NCBI GenBank assembly: GCA_947000775.1
Contig: CAMQGK010000299.1
Location: 14,136,001-14,200,000, forward strand
Length of the DNA: 64,000 nucleotides
Source of the DNA: Pterois miles
Taxonomy: Eukaryota > Chordata > Actinopteri > Perciformes > Scorpaenidae
Direction of reading: 5' to 3'
Positions 24,268 through 35,215 of the stretch are shown in pieces (within the stretch, counting starts at the first letter, position 1; each line of letters starts with the position of its first letter). Made by a program: the position numbers and the translations under genes. Below the pieces are notes generated by a model that was not told the origin of the DNA, did no database searches, and saw only the letters and a program-made list of their open reading frames with translations.

Positions 24268-24475
24268 TTAATTTTAACATTTTTAGTCAGCTGAAAATGT
24301 CTTATTCAGCGATCGGTTGTACTTAGCTCCACCCTCTCGTATCACTTTTGGTTACAAAAGACCAACATGGCGATGGCCACAATGCCGAACTTGAAGCATC
24401 AAAACCATAGTCCACAAACCAATGGGTGATGTCACGGTGACTATGTCCACTTCTTATATAGTTTATGGTAGCATC

Positions 24476-26390
24476 TCACATTCAGCCAGTGCAAAGCCCA
24501 GCGCTGGGAGTCACACATTTCACCTTTCACATACATTCCTTGTCATTTGTCACTTAGATCTGTAGGTCTAATATGACATGTATGAAGCTTTCTGCCGACT
24601 GTCAAGCCTGCTTAGTTCCTTCAGAGTTAGCCAGTTAAACAGAACCGCAATCACTTTCTGAGGAAACAACCCCTCAGGGTGAAGCAAAGAGCAAAGCCAA
24701 CCATAAAATCAACTGTGTAAAAGGAAATTATATCTGCAGCCCCACAAAGTGGTGACTGGCCACATGATAAAGCAGCAAATGAAAAATGCAGATAGGTGCC
24801 ATAGCAACGTGGCCCTTTGTGCAGCACAAACAAACAGCGGGAGAGGTTGAGAGTAAATGCCAATTAAATGATTTTCTAATGCACTTCCTTGCAATGACAA
24901 ACAGACAGACATGCTCCTTAAACGGCCTTTGCTGGCACCGCTGGGAGTGGAGTGAATTGATAATGTGCACGTCTCGCCATTTGAGAACGGAAAAAGTGAT
25001 GAGGAGGAGGAAGAGTCTGAGCCAAAGGGAGGTGTGAGATGCTGTTTCCAGCTGTGCCTCAGACTCACGTGGGAGCGCCGGGATCAGGACCCGTTAGCTG
25101 TGTGAGTGATGAGGAGGCAGACCTGGCACGTTCAGATGAAGATGATCAGGTACAGTGTGCTAAACACCAACCCAGGTCTTCAGTTAGCTATGATGATTTG
25201 TTTTTCTCCTTCTTAGTCACAACATACTATAATGCCTACACTTACATAATTATCATTTTTATGTGTCGGGGTGAAAATTCAGAAATACAGATTTGAGCCT
25301 CACACTCATTGTCCTGGAGTTCAGCAGATTTTGTGAGTAAAGCAAACGACGGCCAAAATGCCAAACTCGAGGCTTCAACACGGCAGTCCACAAACCAGTG
25401 GGGGGTGTCACGGTGACTACGTCCACTTCTTACATACAGCTTATGGTAGCAACTCACAATTAGCTAGTACTAACCTCAGCACCGGTAGTCATGGAGTGCT
25501 GGGTCTAACCTGTGTAACGGCAGCAACAGAAAGTTTGCTGATCCAGCGGGGAGCTAGATGGTCCCCCCGAATCAGATCCCCGACCCTGGGGTTTGCTCTA
25601 GCTGAATGCAGTTGCTACAGATAACTGCTAGAGTCACCCAGAGAAGTCGCCACCTGATGGCGGGAAGAACAAAACAAAAACAAGAGTCATTTTCTTGTTT
25701 CTACCACTTTAGATTTAATCCAGAGAATAAACTAAAGATCTACATGGTATACACACGAGCCAGGGTGGGCAAATTCAGGTTTAGACATTCAGTCTCCTGG
25801 AGCACAAACACAGCTCTGTAGAAAAACCATGAAGGAGCCAGAGTTATTATACTTTAATGTGTCTCACTCTGAGATACGGCTTGCTCATTGGCAACCGCCA
25901 GCTGATAAATACATTTTAAATAGTCTCTTTCTGGTCAAGAATGTTAGATTAAAACAGTGAATCAGAGCTTTGTAAGCTCTTTTTGTTTCACTTTCTAACA
26001 ATTACCCTTAAATCTGTCTATTGAATACCACCACTCTCTTGCAAAACAATCAATCTGGTTCCTAATGAAGAAGGTTATGTTTCCCCTGTCTTTGTTTGCA
26101 AGTTATCTTAAAAAGCAGCAAACAGAAGTGGATAAAATCCGATGTGCGGGAAGCTGTTGCCTCAACACATCAGCTAATTAGAGTAAGTGATGATCCAGAT
26201 TTAGGATTTAATCCATTAAACAATCGTTTTAGCTTTACTTATTTATTCCAATGCCATTCTCTCACAAAGTCAAACCCCATGAAACACAAACCTCTAAAGC
26301 TTTCAGTGACTACTCTTATTCAGTGTTGGAGCCTATAATGCCTGACTAAAGGCTCAGTATGCATCTAGATATATGGTTCATATAAAAAAG
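24476..26390. other. Non-coding stretch with a family P fragment
   Basis: At 25350-25447, CAAAATGCCAAACTCGAGGC through TCCACTTCTTACATACAG is a plus-strand P end, and 25640-25662 holds a CGCCACCTGATGGCG scrap. A frame at 25039-25149 ends at a possible donor (GATCAG/GTACAG) with an acidic peptide (SDEEADLARSDEDDQ), but no acceptor or partner exon is seen, so it is not called as a gene. Confidence 0.5.
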
Positions 26391-27012
26391 TAGGGCTGCA
26401 ACTAATGATTATTTTTATTATCTATTAATCTTTTGGTCTATAAAATGTCAGAAAAAAGTGAAAAATATCCACCCCAGTTTCTTAAAGTCCAGGGTGATGT
26501 CTTTAAATATGTTGTTTTGTCAAAAACCCAAAGATATTCAGTTTAATGTGATATGAAACACAGAAAAGCAGGAAATCTACATATTTGAGAGGCTGAAAAC
26601 AGTATTTTCTGTCATTTCTGCATGAAAAATTACTTATAAAATTAATTGATTATGAATGGTAAATGGACTTGCATTTATATAGCACTTTTCTAGTCTTCTG
26701 ACCACTCAAAGCGCTTTACACTGCATGTCAGCGTTCACCCACATTCAGAGGCTGCCATGCAATGTGCCAACTTTGCCCATCAGGATCTAAATTAAACACT
26801 CATTCACATGCCGCCTTCGGGAGCAATTTGCCGTTAAGTGTCTTGCTCAAGGACACACCGACATGTGACCGGAGCAGCCGGGGATCGAACCACCAACCTT
26901 CCGATTGGTGGAGGACCTGCACTACCCTCTGAGGCACAGCTGCATAAAAAAAAAAAAAAAAAAAAAAAAATTTTTTTCTGTTGATCAATTAACATCTTTG
27001 TCAACTGATCCT
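26391..27012 (+). mobile_element. Family D TIR element carrying a SINE
   Basis: Starts TAGGGCTGCAACTAATGATT and continues with TGGTCTATAAAATGTCAGAA, AACCCAAAGATATTCAGTTT and AAAATTAATTGATTATGAA. It is cut by the SINE at 26655-26943 and an A/T run, then resumes with CTGTTGATCAATTAAC. The expected right terminus (TGCAGCTCTA) is not present. This is a widespread percomorph MITE type. Confidence 0.65.
26655..26943 (-). mobile_element. tRNA-derived SINE, minus strand
   Basis: Read on the minus strand, the head GCAGCTGTGCCTCAGAGGGT gives an A-box-like region, and GGTGGTTCGATCCCCGGCTG contains a B box (GGTTCGATCCC). GTCCTTGAGCAAGACACTTA and the tail ATAAATGCAAGTCCATTTAC follow. The A and B boxes point to RNA polymerase III promotion. 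An A29-type run (T-rich on minus) lies beyond the head at about 26945-26969. The family name is not assigned. Confidence 0.75.
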
Positions 27013-27770
27013 GTTTCAAATACATAGTTGTTTAACAAGGTAAACAACCTCTCACTGAACTGAGTGGTATTAATCTTCTCACCCAGCTCTCAGCAAGGAG
27101 GCCAATAAGTGTTAAACCATTCCTGTACAGCTAACACATTTTCTAGACTTGATAAAAACATTGAATTGTACTAACGTCAGTGACTTCTTATATGTTAACG
27201 TGAGCTTGCAAGGGACATACCAGTCATGTGCCACCTGTGCACATGAAGAACAAATATGATATTTGCACTACATCGAGATTCTTCGGCAGAAAGAGCTCTT
27301 GAATGGGACTCTGTGTGCCTCTGAACCCTTGAAACTGGATGCTTAGCATTGGTAGAGGGTCTGTTTGCTGCCATGTACCCCCACAAAGGTTTATCCCTCC
27401 ACTTATCATTCCTTAGCCATCAGCAGCTCCACAGTGGAGCGACACCAGAGCCCTTTGCCTAATACAGCACAGACATGGTGATGACAACAAGCTCTGATGA
27501 ATATGGCCGCAGGCTGCGGAGATTAATGGACAACCCATTAAGACTGCAATTCATGTTGGATATGTTTGTTTTCTGAGTTGTCATACAAATAACACAATCT
27601 GATTCTTTCACAAGTATTATATATTTTCATACAGTGGGAATATGACCCTCTGGATGGTGTACATACAGTAAATTTACTGTGTTCCTTAGCATCTCAGTCC
27701 AGAGCTAAACGTGCAAAGGGCTTTAAAGTGTCAAGGACATTTTGGCCAAAGAAGAAGACGTCAGCATATG
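27013..27770. other. Non-coding stretch, nothing identified
   Basis: No repeat family, exon or RNA recognised. Confidence 0.5.
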
Positions 27771-28370
27771 GGGTATTTCGAATCTCATGATTGGATTCGA
27801 TTTTGATTCAAAACAATTCCTGATTCAAAATTGGGTCTACAGTCTGTACATACTTTAGGGGTGCTAATATCAGGATCTCCTCCAGTTCGCTGTGCACTAC
27901 TAAAGGCGGTGTGACAAATTATGGCATGAAAACAGTAAAGATTGTGGAGTTTTGTTCTTTTACACATGGTGACGTCATAAACAAAGGCAAAAGGTAACAT
28001 TTATTCATGACAAACTTGCACAAATAAACACTTTTTACTAAAAGGTTTTTAGTATTTCTCAGTTCTCAGTGACTTCAAGAATAACAAGATCACAAAAAAT
28101 AAAAATGCTGCCTGTTATATAAATAAAATTGGTTGCTGCCTATTTATTTCTGAGAAACTTGCCAATTCCAAATATAAACTGTAGACAAAATAACCCTGTA
28201 TTTTGTATGATTTTTATCACACGCATTATGTCCATGGCGCCATGTCCTCAACGCAGCACAACAAAGTTTTGAGCTGAGCTTCTGTCAGACGCCCTGTTTC
28301 TATTTATTCCTGTTGATCACTTTGAAAGCACAGCGACGGATGAGGAGCAGCTGATTCACGCTGAAATGAG
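27771..28370. repeat. Probable degenerate TIR element of the ATTCGATTTTGATTC type
   Basis: TTGGATTCGATTTTGATTC and GGGTCTACAGTCTGTACATA resemble the terminus of a common fish MITE. Only one end can be recognised and the right boundary is a guess. Confidence 0.35.
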
Positions 28371-28542
28371 TTGTTAGCTATATGATACCTCCTCATTTCA
28401 CTACAAAAAACCTAAATAAGGTTGAACGGAGCTCAACAGAAGATCACCTGAAAGTTTCCTACTTGCTGTCAGTACTTTCTAGTAAATATCACAATACATG
28501 TTTTCTATTTAAAAAGTACAATCATCAGAAGACAGCAAGTAC

Positions 28543-29185
28543 TAGGACTGGGAAGATACACTTATTTCTTGATTTGATACTATCACAGTACTGGCGATTC
28601 AATATGTAGTGCGATTTAGTAGTGGTATTTTCTATTTAATTTATATGTATGTATATGTATTTTTTATATACTGTATAGTTTCCTTTGTTAACACATTTTT
28701 AAACCACATGATTAAACTTCCGATCAGCTCCATCGGGGCCGTTTGAATGCATTTAACATAAATGTCAGTATATGTATCTGGGTGCTCTACGGTTGTAGCG
28801 TTGGACGATTTGACCACAGAGATGAGAGTGATGGCACGTTACCGTTCCAGCGTGCAGCTTTAGCTGTGATGTCTAGCTCTGCTTTTCCTGCAATGTGTGG
28901 ACCCAAAGTGTTTCCATACTTGACTGTATGTGTAGTGTTTACCCCTTTGGATTTAATATGTGAAAGTGCAGGTCATAGTCACGGACCCTCCACTGTTTTC
29001 TATGTTTGTTTTGGTTGGATACTGAACGGATTTGACGTTATATTACTCAGACCACAGCAATAAAAGCATAAACTCAAATGAAGCAAATATATGGATTCAG
29101 GCATTAAAAAATGGATTTCAAAATCATTTGGAAACAAAAAAAATGGCGATACATCGGTGAATCAAGGTTTTTTTCCCCACACCTA
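28543..29185 (-). mobile_element. Family B hAT-like element with perfect 8-bp target duplication
   Basis: Starts TAGGACTGGGAAGATACACT and ends TTTTTTTCCCCACACCTA; both ends reduce to an inverted TAGG-TGGG terminus. GCAAGTAC stands immediately outside each end (28535-28542 and 29186-29193). The interior is the minus-strand family B body (GGGTGCTCTACGGTTGTAGC, CAATGTGTGGACCCAAAGTG, GGACCCTCCACTGTTTTCTA). At 643 bp it carries no transposase and depends on one from elsewhere. Confidence 0.85.
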
Positions 29186-29193
29186 GCAAGTAC

Positions 29194-30676
29194 CACTCAC
29201 CCATCTTTAAAGTGGTTACGTCTCCAGTCTAATCTGGAGGTCACAGCTGAGAGGAACGTGGTCTCTTTACATGACGCAACGCTTGCTGTTGGACACAGCG
29301 TCTCTCTATGTGGCTGAGTTCTCTGCCATCATTATGGTTGCTGAATTATTCCTCGTTCAGCTTGACCTAACGTGGCATTTCATTTTCAGTAAATGAAAGT
29401 GACAATGCGTGACTCCCTTCATGGGGTGATTTTTAGAAGTTTGAATCTTAGAAGATAGGAATCGCGACTTATTTCCCCCACAAAGTCCACATACACTTCT
29501 CTTCTGTGTCACTGTCTCTGTAAAAGTCTCAGCGAGCGTGGAGCCTTTCAGACTCCTCACACTGTGGCAGAGATCCAGAGGGACTGCTGCGACCATAAAC
29601 TACTCAGGCTCAACTAAAAGGATAGATAACCCCGTCTTTTTATAGCATGCAGAAAGTCCACTGATGAATTAGAGCCAAGTAGAAGCAGGGAAGGGAGTTA
29701 AACTTGAAGTTTGTCTCAGTCACCTCATGCAGAGACAAAGTGAGAATGAGGAGAGGCAGAACGTTTGAAATAGAGGACAGAGGACGTTGAGCACAAAATG
29801 AGTTGAAAGTGTTTAGTATTCAACAGGACTGTTGTATGTGTGCTCGTAATATTTCAATTTGTGACCCTTATGGGGTAATTTCCAGGTGTGCCTATAAAAG
29901 TGCCTGTAAAACCCAAAATATGCTTGTGTTAAAGCTGGCATTCCCACCAGGAAAGCATCAAAGACTGCTTTATGAATAATGCCAAACAGACACACGTCAA
30001 CGGCAGAAAGATTAGAGAGGGAGAGTTTGTTTCATATTAATTTGATATTCAGATCGTACATGTGAAGTCATGCCATCTCCTCATGAAGTGGCACCAGCCA
30101 GTGCCACAGTAAGATGGATCTTTTGATGCAGCTTCTCGGGGCACCGAGCCATCTCCAACATTGCGGGATCAAGCAATTTCCGAAAGTGGCGAGCTGTTGT
30201 GTTGCCATCCCACATAAATTAAACAAATGCACAAGAACAAAAGGGGTAAGCGCTGGGGTTTCTCTACAGTCAATTCTTTCCACGTTTCAAAGGTCATCAT
30301 TAAAAAAAAAAAAAAAAAAAACATTATTTATTATGAAAACTTAATGAGCACCAGAGGAATTGCTTGGCGACTTGCCGTTTTTCCCCCAGCTTTCGTTTTG
30401 CCTCAGAGAGCGGTTCAGCATCACCGTCAGCCATGGGTTTGTTTAGTTTGACTTATTTACAATGGAAACCGCTGAAGGGCAAACTGTCTACGCTGGGTGA
30501 CAGAACGAGAGGGGGTGATGGGGTCATGGGGTCAAAGCCTCGACACCATACAGGACCTAATGTGATTTCTTACTAATGCTCTGTATACACTAAAACACAC
30601 CCATTTATACTTTTGACACAATGCATTTCCTTACCCAAAACCTCACCATCTTGACTACAAACCCAAATTTTACACA
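29194..30676. other. Non-coding stretch with a poly(A) tract
   Basis: An A run lies at about 30302-30320. Nothing else recognised; frames of up to 79 codons appear to be chance. Confidence 0.5.
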
Positions 30677-30852
30677 GTGATGGAATGACTCCAAGTACTT
30701 TAACTCATGTACTGTACTTGGGCACAATTTTAAGGTACTTTTACTTGGGAATTTGCAATTTACAATATGATGTAACAGAATAAACTACCAACTGTTCATA
30801 AATTAGCTCCACCTCAACCAGCTGCAACATTAAAATCCTGCTAAGAAGTTAA

Positions 30853-31541
30853 AGGGATAGTTTGGATGTTCTGAAGTGGGTTTGTATGAGATACTTATCC
30901 ATGTATTACCAGCAGTAATACACTGACTATCACGCCCCCTGTTTGGAGAAGGATTGAGAAGTTACCTTACAGAAACAAAGAAAATCAAAGCAAACCATTA
31001 TCAGTTTAAGTGTACGCTATATTAACAATATTTTCAGCAGTTAACTTTGCCGCGAGACAGCCGTTTTCAACAGGAAACTGAAGCCGTTGCATCCATCTAT
31101 GCTCTTGCCAAAGCCACCAGATTCCATTGAAAAAGAAATGTAATTTCAAAGTCACAAAATAACACAAACTAACCGACTGAGGCAGTGGTAGACCAGTGTC
31201 TCATGTGTTCTTCAAGGTAAAATTACATTTCTTTCTGGTTGCTTTGGCAAGAGCATAGATAACTGCTTCAGTTCCCTTTAAGTATCATAGACTGTAAGGT
31301 AAACCAGTGAAAATATTCTATAGCATACACTAGTGTAAACTGATATTGATTTTTTTTAGGTGTCTCCGATACATTTTGCTGCTGCCACCATCCACAGCTG
31401 TACATTGCTTTACTGCTGTGTGGAAACTCCTGTCTGCTTCTCCAAACTGGGGGTGTGCCGAGCGTCATCTACTGCAGGTAATATATTGATTATGAGTAAG
31501 TACCTCATACAACCCCACTTTCAAACATCCTAACTATCCTT
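30853..31541. mobile_element. TTAA-flanked TIR element (Kolobok- or piggyBac-like MITE)
   Basis: TTAA at 30849-30852 and 31542-31545 flank AGGGATAGTTTGGATGTTCT and AAACATCCTAACTATCCTT. The termini are inverted over about 45 bp, including GGGTTTGTATGAGATACTTA against AGTACCTCATACAACCCCAC. A second inverted pair lies inside (TGCTCTTGCCAAAGCCACCA against TGGTTGCTTTGGCAAGAGCA, and AAATGTAATTT against AAATTACATTT). TTAA duplication is typical of piggyBac and Kolobok. No transposase is encoded, so the superfamily is not settled. Confidence 0.8.
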
Positions 31542-31721
31542 TTAAGTCAGCAGTATAATCTAATAGCACACTATACAGCATACTTATTTGCACCGAGAGG
31601 GGCCATATTTCCTGGAAAATGAGTACTTTTACTCTTGGTACTTTCAAAAGCTACATTTTGCTGATAATACTTCTATACTTGTACTTGTATTGTGGTAACG
31701 CTACAATTGAGTTAAGTTGTT

Positions 31722-32125
31722 CATTGTTAATCATAAATTAATCACACATTTTATCTGTTAAAAATGCACCTTAAAGGGAGATTTGTCAAGTAGTGGACAA
31801 ATATGCTGCTTTATGCAAATGTATGTATATATTTATTACTGGAAATCAACAGCACAAAACAATAACAAATACTGTCCAGAAACCCTCACAGGTACTGCAT
31901 TTAGTATAAAAATATGCTGAAATCATAACATGGCAAACTGCAGCCCAACAGCTGTCAGTGTGCTGACTTGACTATGACTTGTGATTATCATAAAGTGGGC
32001 ATGTCTGTAAAGGGAGACTCGTGGGTACCCAGAGAACCCATTTACATTCACATATATTGAGGTCAGAGGTCAAGGGACTCCTTAGAAAATGGCCATGACA
32101 GGTTTTCCTGCCCTCAATCAAAGGT
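31722..32125 (+). mobile_element. Family A fragment, copy A6
   Basis: Family A from AATCATAAATTAATCACACA through CACCTTAAAGGGAGATTTGT, TGTCCAGAAACCCTCACAGG and GGTCAGAGGTCAAGGGACTC to GGCCATGACAGGTTTTCCTG. Neither terminus survives. Confidence 0.7.
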
Positions 32126-32460
32126 AACAACATATAAAGGGTGGCGAGACTGTACAAGGACGGTTACTAGTCACCAGCTGACTGATCTGCGTTATTGATC
32201 TCAGCATGTCATGTCTATTCACTGTGGCCACTTACATATTGCAATGTATGTGTCTCCAGTCCATAGATGTTTATAACTATGTGCATCTATGTTCAGCTTT
32301 TTTGGGATGACAATATTGTATATTTTTCTTGAAGCAATATCGTCAGTAGGTAAACTTCAATATCGCCCAACCTTATTCAATATATATATATATATATATT
32401 TCTTTAACTTGTGGTAAAGCTACATTCAAGTAAATTAATATAAAATCATTCTTCCAACAC

Positions 32461-34562
32461 CACCTCGACACACTTGACTTGACAATCAGATTTTAACCAG
32501 TCTTAACCCTCAAACAGCTCTTTGACGAAATGGCCAGTTATATAAATAGAGATTTAAATACAAGCCTGTGCAATTTTTAGATTTTGATGTATAGGGAGAA
32601 GACGCCTCATTAAATCTCATGCTTGTCACACGGATGACTCAGTGCTGAATGCTGTGGGTTGTGCAAATAATTCATGGCTCAAAAATGTCAAGCATTGTTG
32701 ACATCTGACAATGCCTCATTATATTCATATTCAATTTAACACATTACTGTAGCCACAATACTGGGCCCAGCCTTTAATAGTACAGCAGCTGGATAAATGT
32801 GCCATAATGATATTTTACAGCAGATTCAGTAGGCGGACTGGTGGGACCTGACAGGGCTCTGAGACGAGGAATATACCTGGCACTGGTGGTGGTTTGCAAG
32901 AAGGACCAGACCTCTCCCTTCACAGCAGGACTCCCCTGCTCTGCCAGTGACATGGGAGATGAATGGCACTATTGGCCAGCCAGCGCTGGGTGTCAAAGAC
33001 AAATGAGGGCACAGCCCACCAATCAGAGACAAGACGCCCCTGTCGTCCACGGGGCGGCGGGGGAGTGAGTAATTTGTTACAGGTTTGAATATATCACCAG
33101 GATTGACGTGAATGTAAGTGGAGTCAAAGTCTAGAGACTGAGGTCTATATAGACTCCAGTGAGCTCATTGTGTATGTTCAACATGCCGTGGGAAGGAATG
33201 GGAACCATATTTTTTTATTATTAAAAGGAAATTGAAGAATTCGACAAGTCAACCAAGAATAAAAACAGTTAGAATCAGGTAGCGGCGCTTTGTGTATTCC
33301 CAGCATTCTATGTGCCAGAGAACATGCATGACGTGGTACACGGAGATTAGGAATCTCATAACGCAGCTTCGGCTTTACTTTCACAAACTTATACAAAATC
33401 CTCATAAAAGCTCAGCTCACGGGCGCATAAATGAGGATGAGTCTCTGCGAGAGTACGGTCACATCCCACTCTGTAATGATGTGTATATTCCCGAGGACAT
33501 TTATGACTCTCCGTAATGGATTGTGGCCCGTTAAAGATTCCCTAACTGTTCCTCTTTACTGCCAAGCAGATTTGCGTTTGGCACAGATATTTTCTCTTGA
33601 GAGCAGTACGGTTTCAATTAAGTTCCACGACCGGTTTCGAGTGCCTCCTAACCTCGACATTTTTAGTATTCTTCATTTGAGACTCTATTTTTTTCACATT
33701 TGATGAGTAATAGAAATCCCCCCTCCTCTACTTTGACTAATAATAGTCTCAATATGGAATAATATTTACTCTGCATTGATTTGGAAACAAAAATGCTCCC
33801 CAATCCGCACCACATTACTCAAAATTTCTCTCATTCAAACAAAGACCTGTTCTATTCACTCATTTGCTCGCTCACTCGAGGCCAAACACCCACTTTACTC
33901 TCACAGAAAGGCACCTTCTCACATGCAAATGCTTAATGCACATATACATCATAAAAACACATATATACACTGAGTGCAAAGGCCGTTCATCAGTTTGTTT
34001 ATATCAATAATTTCACATAATTACAACTCTGTTTTGTCAGGGTCCGCGGACTTGGAGAGTAAATGCTTGCTCTTGGCTTAGAGTCATATTTCTCATTCCA
34101 GGAGGGGGGAAGTGAGAAATGAAGGGTTTGTGAATAATGCCTCTTGCCTTTGGCATAACAAGGACAAGATTAATCCCCTCGCACAAACACCAAGCCCTTT
34201 TTCTGATTAATTTCACATTTATAATTTAGTAATTGCAAGGCTAGGACAGTTGGATATACAGCTAATGAGATTTACACATGCTCTTTGGACCCAGGTCTTG
34301 CTCAGCTATAAATACTCATTGCATTGTGCATTAACGAGTGCGCCTTCACTCAAAATGTATTTTTTTCCTTGTAATTATTTTCATTACAAGCAGGGACATA
34401 CTTCAACAGTTAAATGTTGAAATTATACAAATGTTTTAGTATTTTGGTCATATAATAATATCATGTAATAATGTAAATGTAATATATACTAGCCATGACA
34501 GTGTGTGGTTATTTTCATCTTGTGTGTGTGTTTGTCATCATGGTAAAAATGTGGTCTCAGAG
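32461..34562. other. Repeat-poor non-coding stretch
   Basis: Apart from a short (TA) run near 32380-32398 just upstream, this tract lacks the families seen elsewhere. Segments such as 34130-34330 are AT-rich with homeodomain-like ATTA motifs and look like conserved non-coding sequence, but that is an impression from composition only. Confidence 0.4.
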
Positions 34563-34838
34563 CAGACCTGGACATTATACGGCCCGCGGGCCGGAACCAG
34601 CCCTCATGATGGTTCTGCCCGGCCCGGGAGGTCTCAGACAAACCACACAGTTTCACTTCTGAAGCTAAAAAAAAAAAAAAAAAAAACAGTAAATACAAAA
34701 GCTTTTCTTTTGACGTGCTTGTGTATTGTTAGTGTGCTTCTTCCTGTCACACTCGACATTGATGTAAATTGACATGAGTGACGTTAGAAGCAGTGTCATC
34801 TCCTGAGGTGGCACGTCTATTTTAGGTCATGGACTGTT

Positions 34839-35074
34839 AAGTATTTTTTCACAGAGGTTCGCGGTTAAACTGTGTGCTTAGTTTGCAACAAACACGTGGC
34901 CGTATTAAAACAATAAAACCTGAACCGTCACTTTGAGACAAAACATGCAGAAAAAAACAGAAACTGGTCTGGAGATGAGAAGGAGAGGACAGCCGAGGGG
35001 CTGCTAGCTAAGATACTAAAGCAGCAGGGAGTTTTTACAAAGCTGCATGCAACCAAAGAAGGAAATGTAAGAGT
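34839..35074 (+). pseudogene. hAT transposase N-terminus with BED zinc finger, broken
   Basis: In one frame the peptide reads KYFFTEVRG, stop (34866-34868), TVCLVCNKHVAVLKQ, stop (34914-34916), NLNRHFETKHAEKNRNWSG and then QQGVFTKLHATKEGNVRV. The BED ligands are visible: Cys at 34875 and 34884 (C-x2-C), and His at 34929 and 34944 (H-x4-H). This matches the N-terminus of ZBED/GTF2IRD2/SCAND3-type hAT transposases, which bind element ends through the BED finger. Two in-frame stops and the absence of the catalytic region make it non-functional. Confidence 0.85.
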
Positions 35075-35215
35075 TAATGTTAAGTTAAATGTTAAATATA
35101 AGTGTTAATGTCAAGTTAAATGTTAAATATAAGTGTTAAATGTAAGTGTTAATGTTAAGTTGAATGTTAAATTAAGTTAAATGTTAAGTGTTAATGTTAA
35201 GTTAAATGTTAAGTT
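35066..35215. repeat. Minisatellite, unit about GTTAATGTTAAGTTAAAT
   Basis: About 150 bp of imperfect repeats built from GTTAATG, TTAAGTTAAATG and TTAAATATAAGT blocks. It starts at the end of the BED-finger reading frame, so it replaced or interrupted the transposase body. Confidence 0.85.

Larger units (their letters stand above)
23640..24475 (+). repeat. Family P repeat, copy P1, interrupted
   Basis: Shares GGTCTCAATCACTAGTTTCA, GTCCCATTTAGAGTCAAATA, GACCATAAAGCAGGGGA, TTAGCTCCACCCTCTCGT and CAGTCCACAAAC-like text with 56440-56866. Its right end CACTTCTTATATAGTTTATG matches other P ends. The body is split near 24036 by the repeat at 24037-24240. Confidence 0.65.
30677..32460. repeat. Fish AAGTACTTT-type repeat split by two later insertions
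   Basis: CTCCAAGTACTTTAACTCAT and AATTTTAAGGTACTTTTACT at 30690-30755 belong to a very common teleost repeat. It resumes at 31546-31721 (TACTTTTACTCTTGGTACTT, TACTTCTATACTTGTACTTG) and probably again at about 32400-32460 (GTAAAGCTACATTCAAGTAA). The TTAA-flanked element at 30853-31541 and family A copy A6 interrupt it. Confidence 0.55.
34563..35215 (+). mobile_element. Decayed hAT (Charlie/ZBED-like) element, right end missing
   Basis: CAGACCTGGACATTATACGG followed by CCCGCGGGCC is a typical vertebrate hAT terminus. It is followed by a poly(A) run (34669-34686), the BED-finger pseudogene at 34839-35074, and a minisatellite. The inverted right terminus was not found nearby. Confidence 0.6.

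Noticed and set aside
26860..26943. Apparent tRNA gene on the minus strand
   Set aside because: A and B boxes are present, but the cloverleaf is degenerate and the sequence continues into a SINE body.
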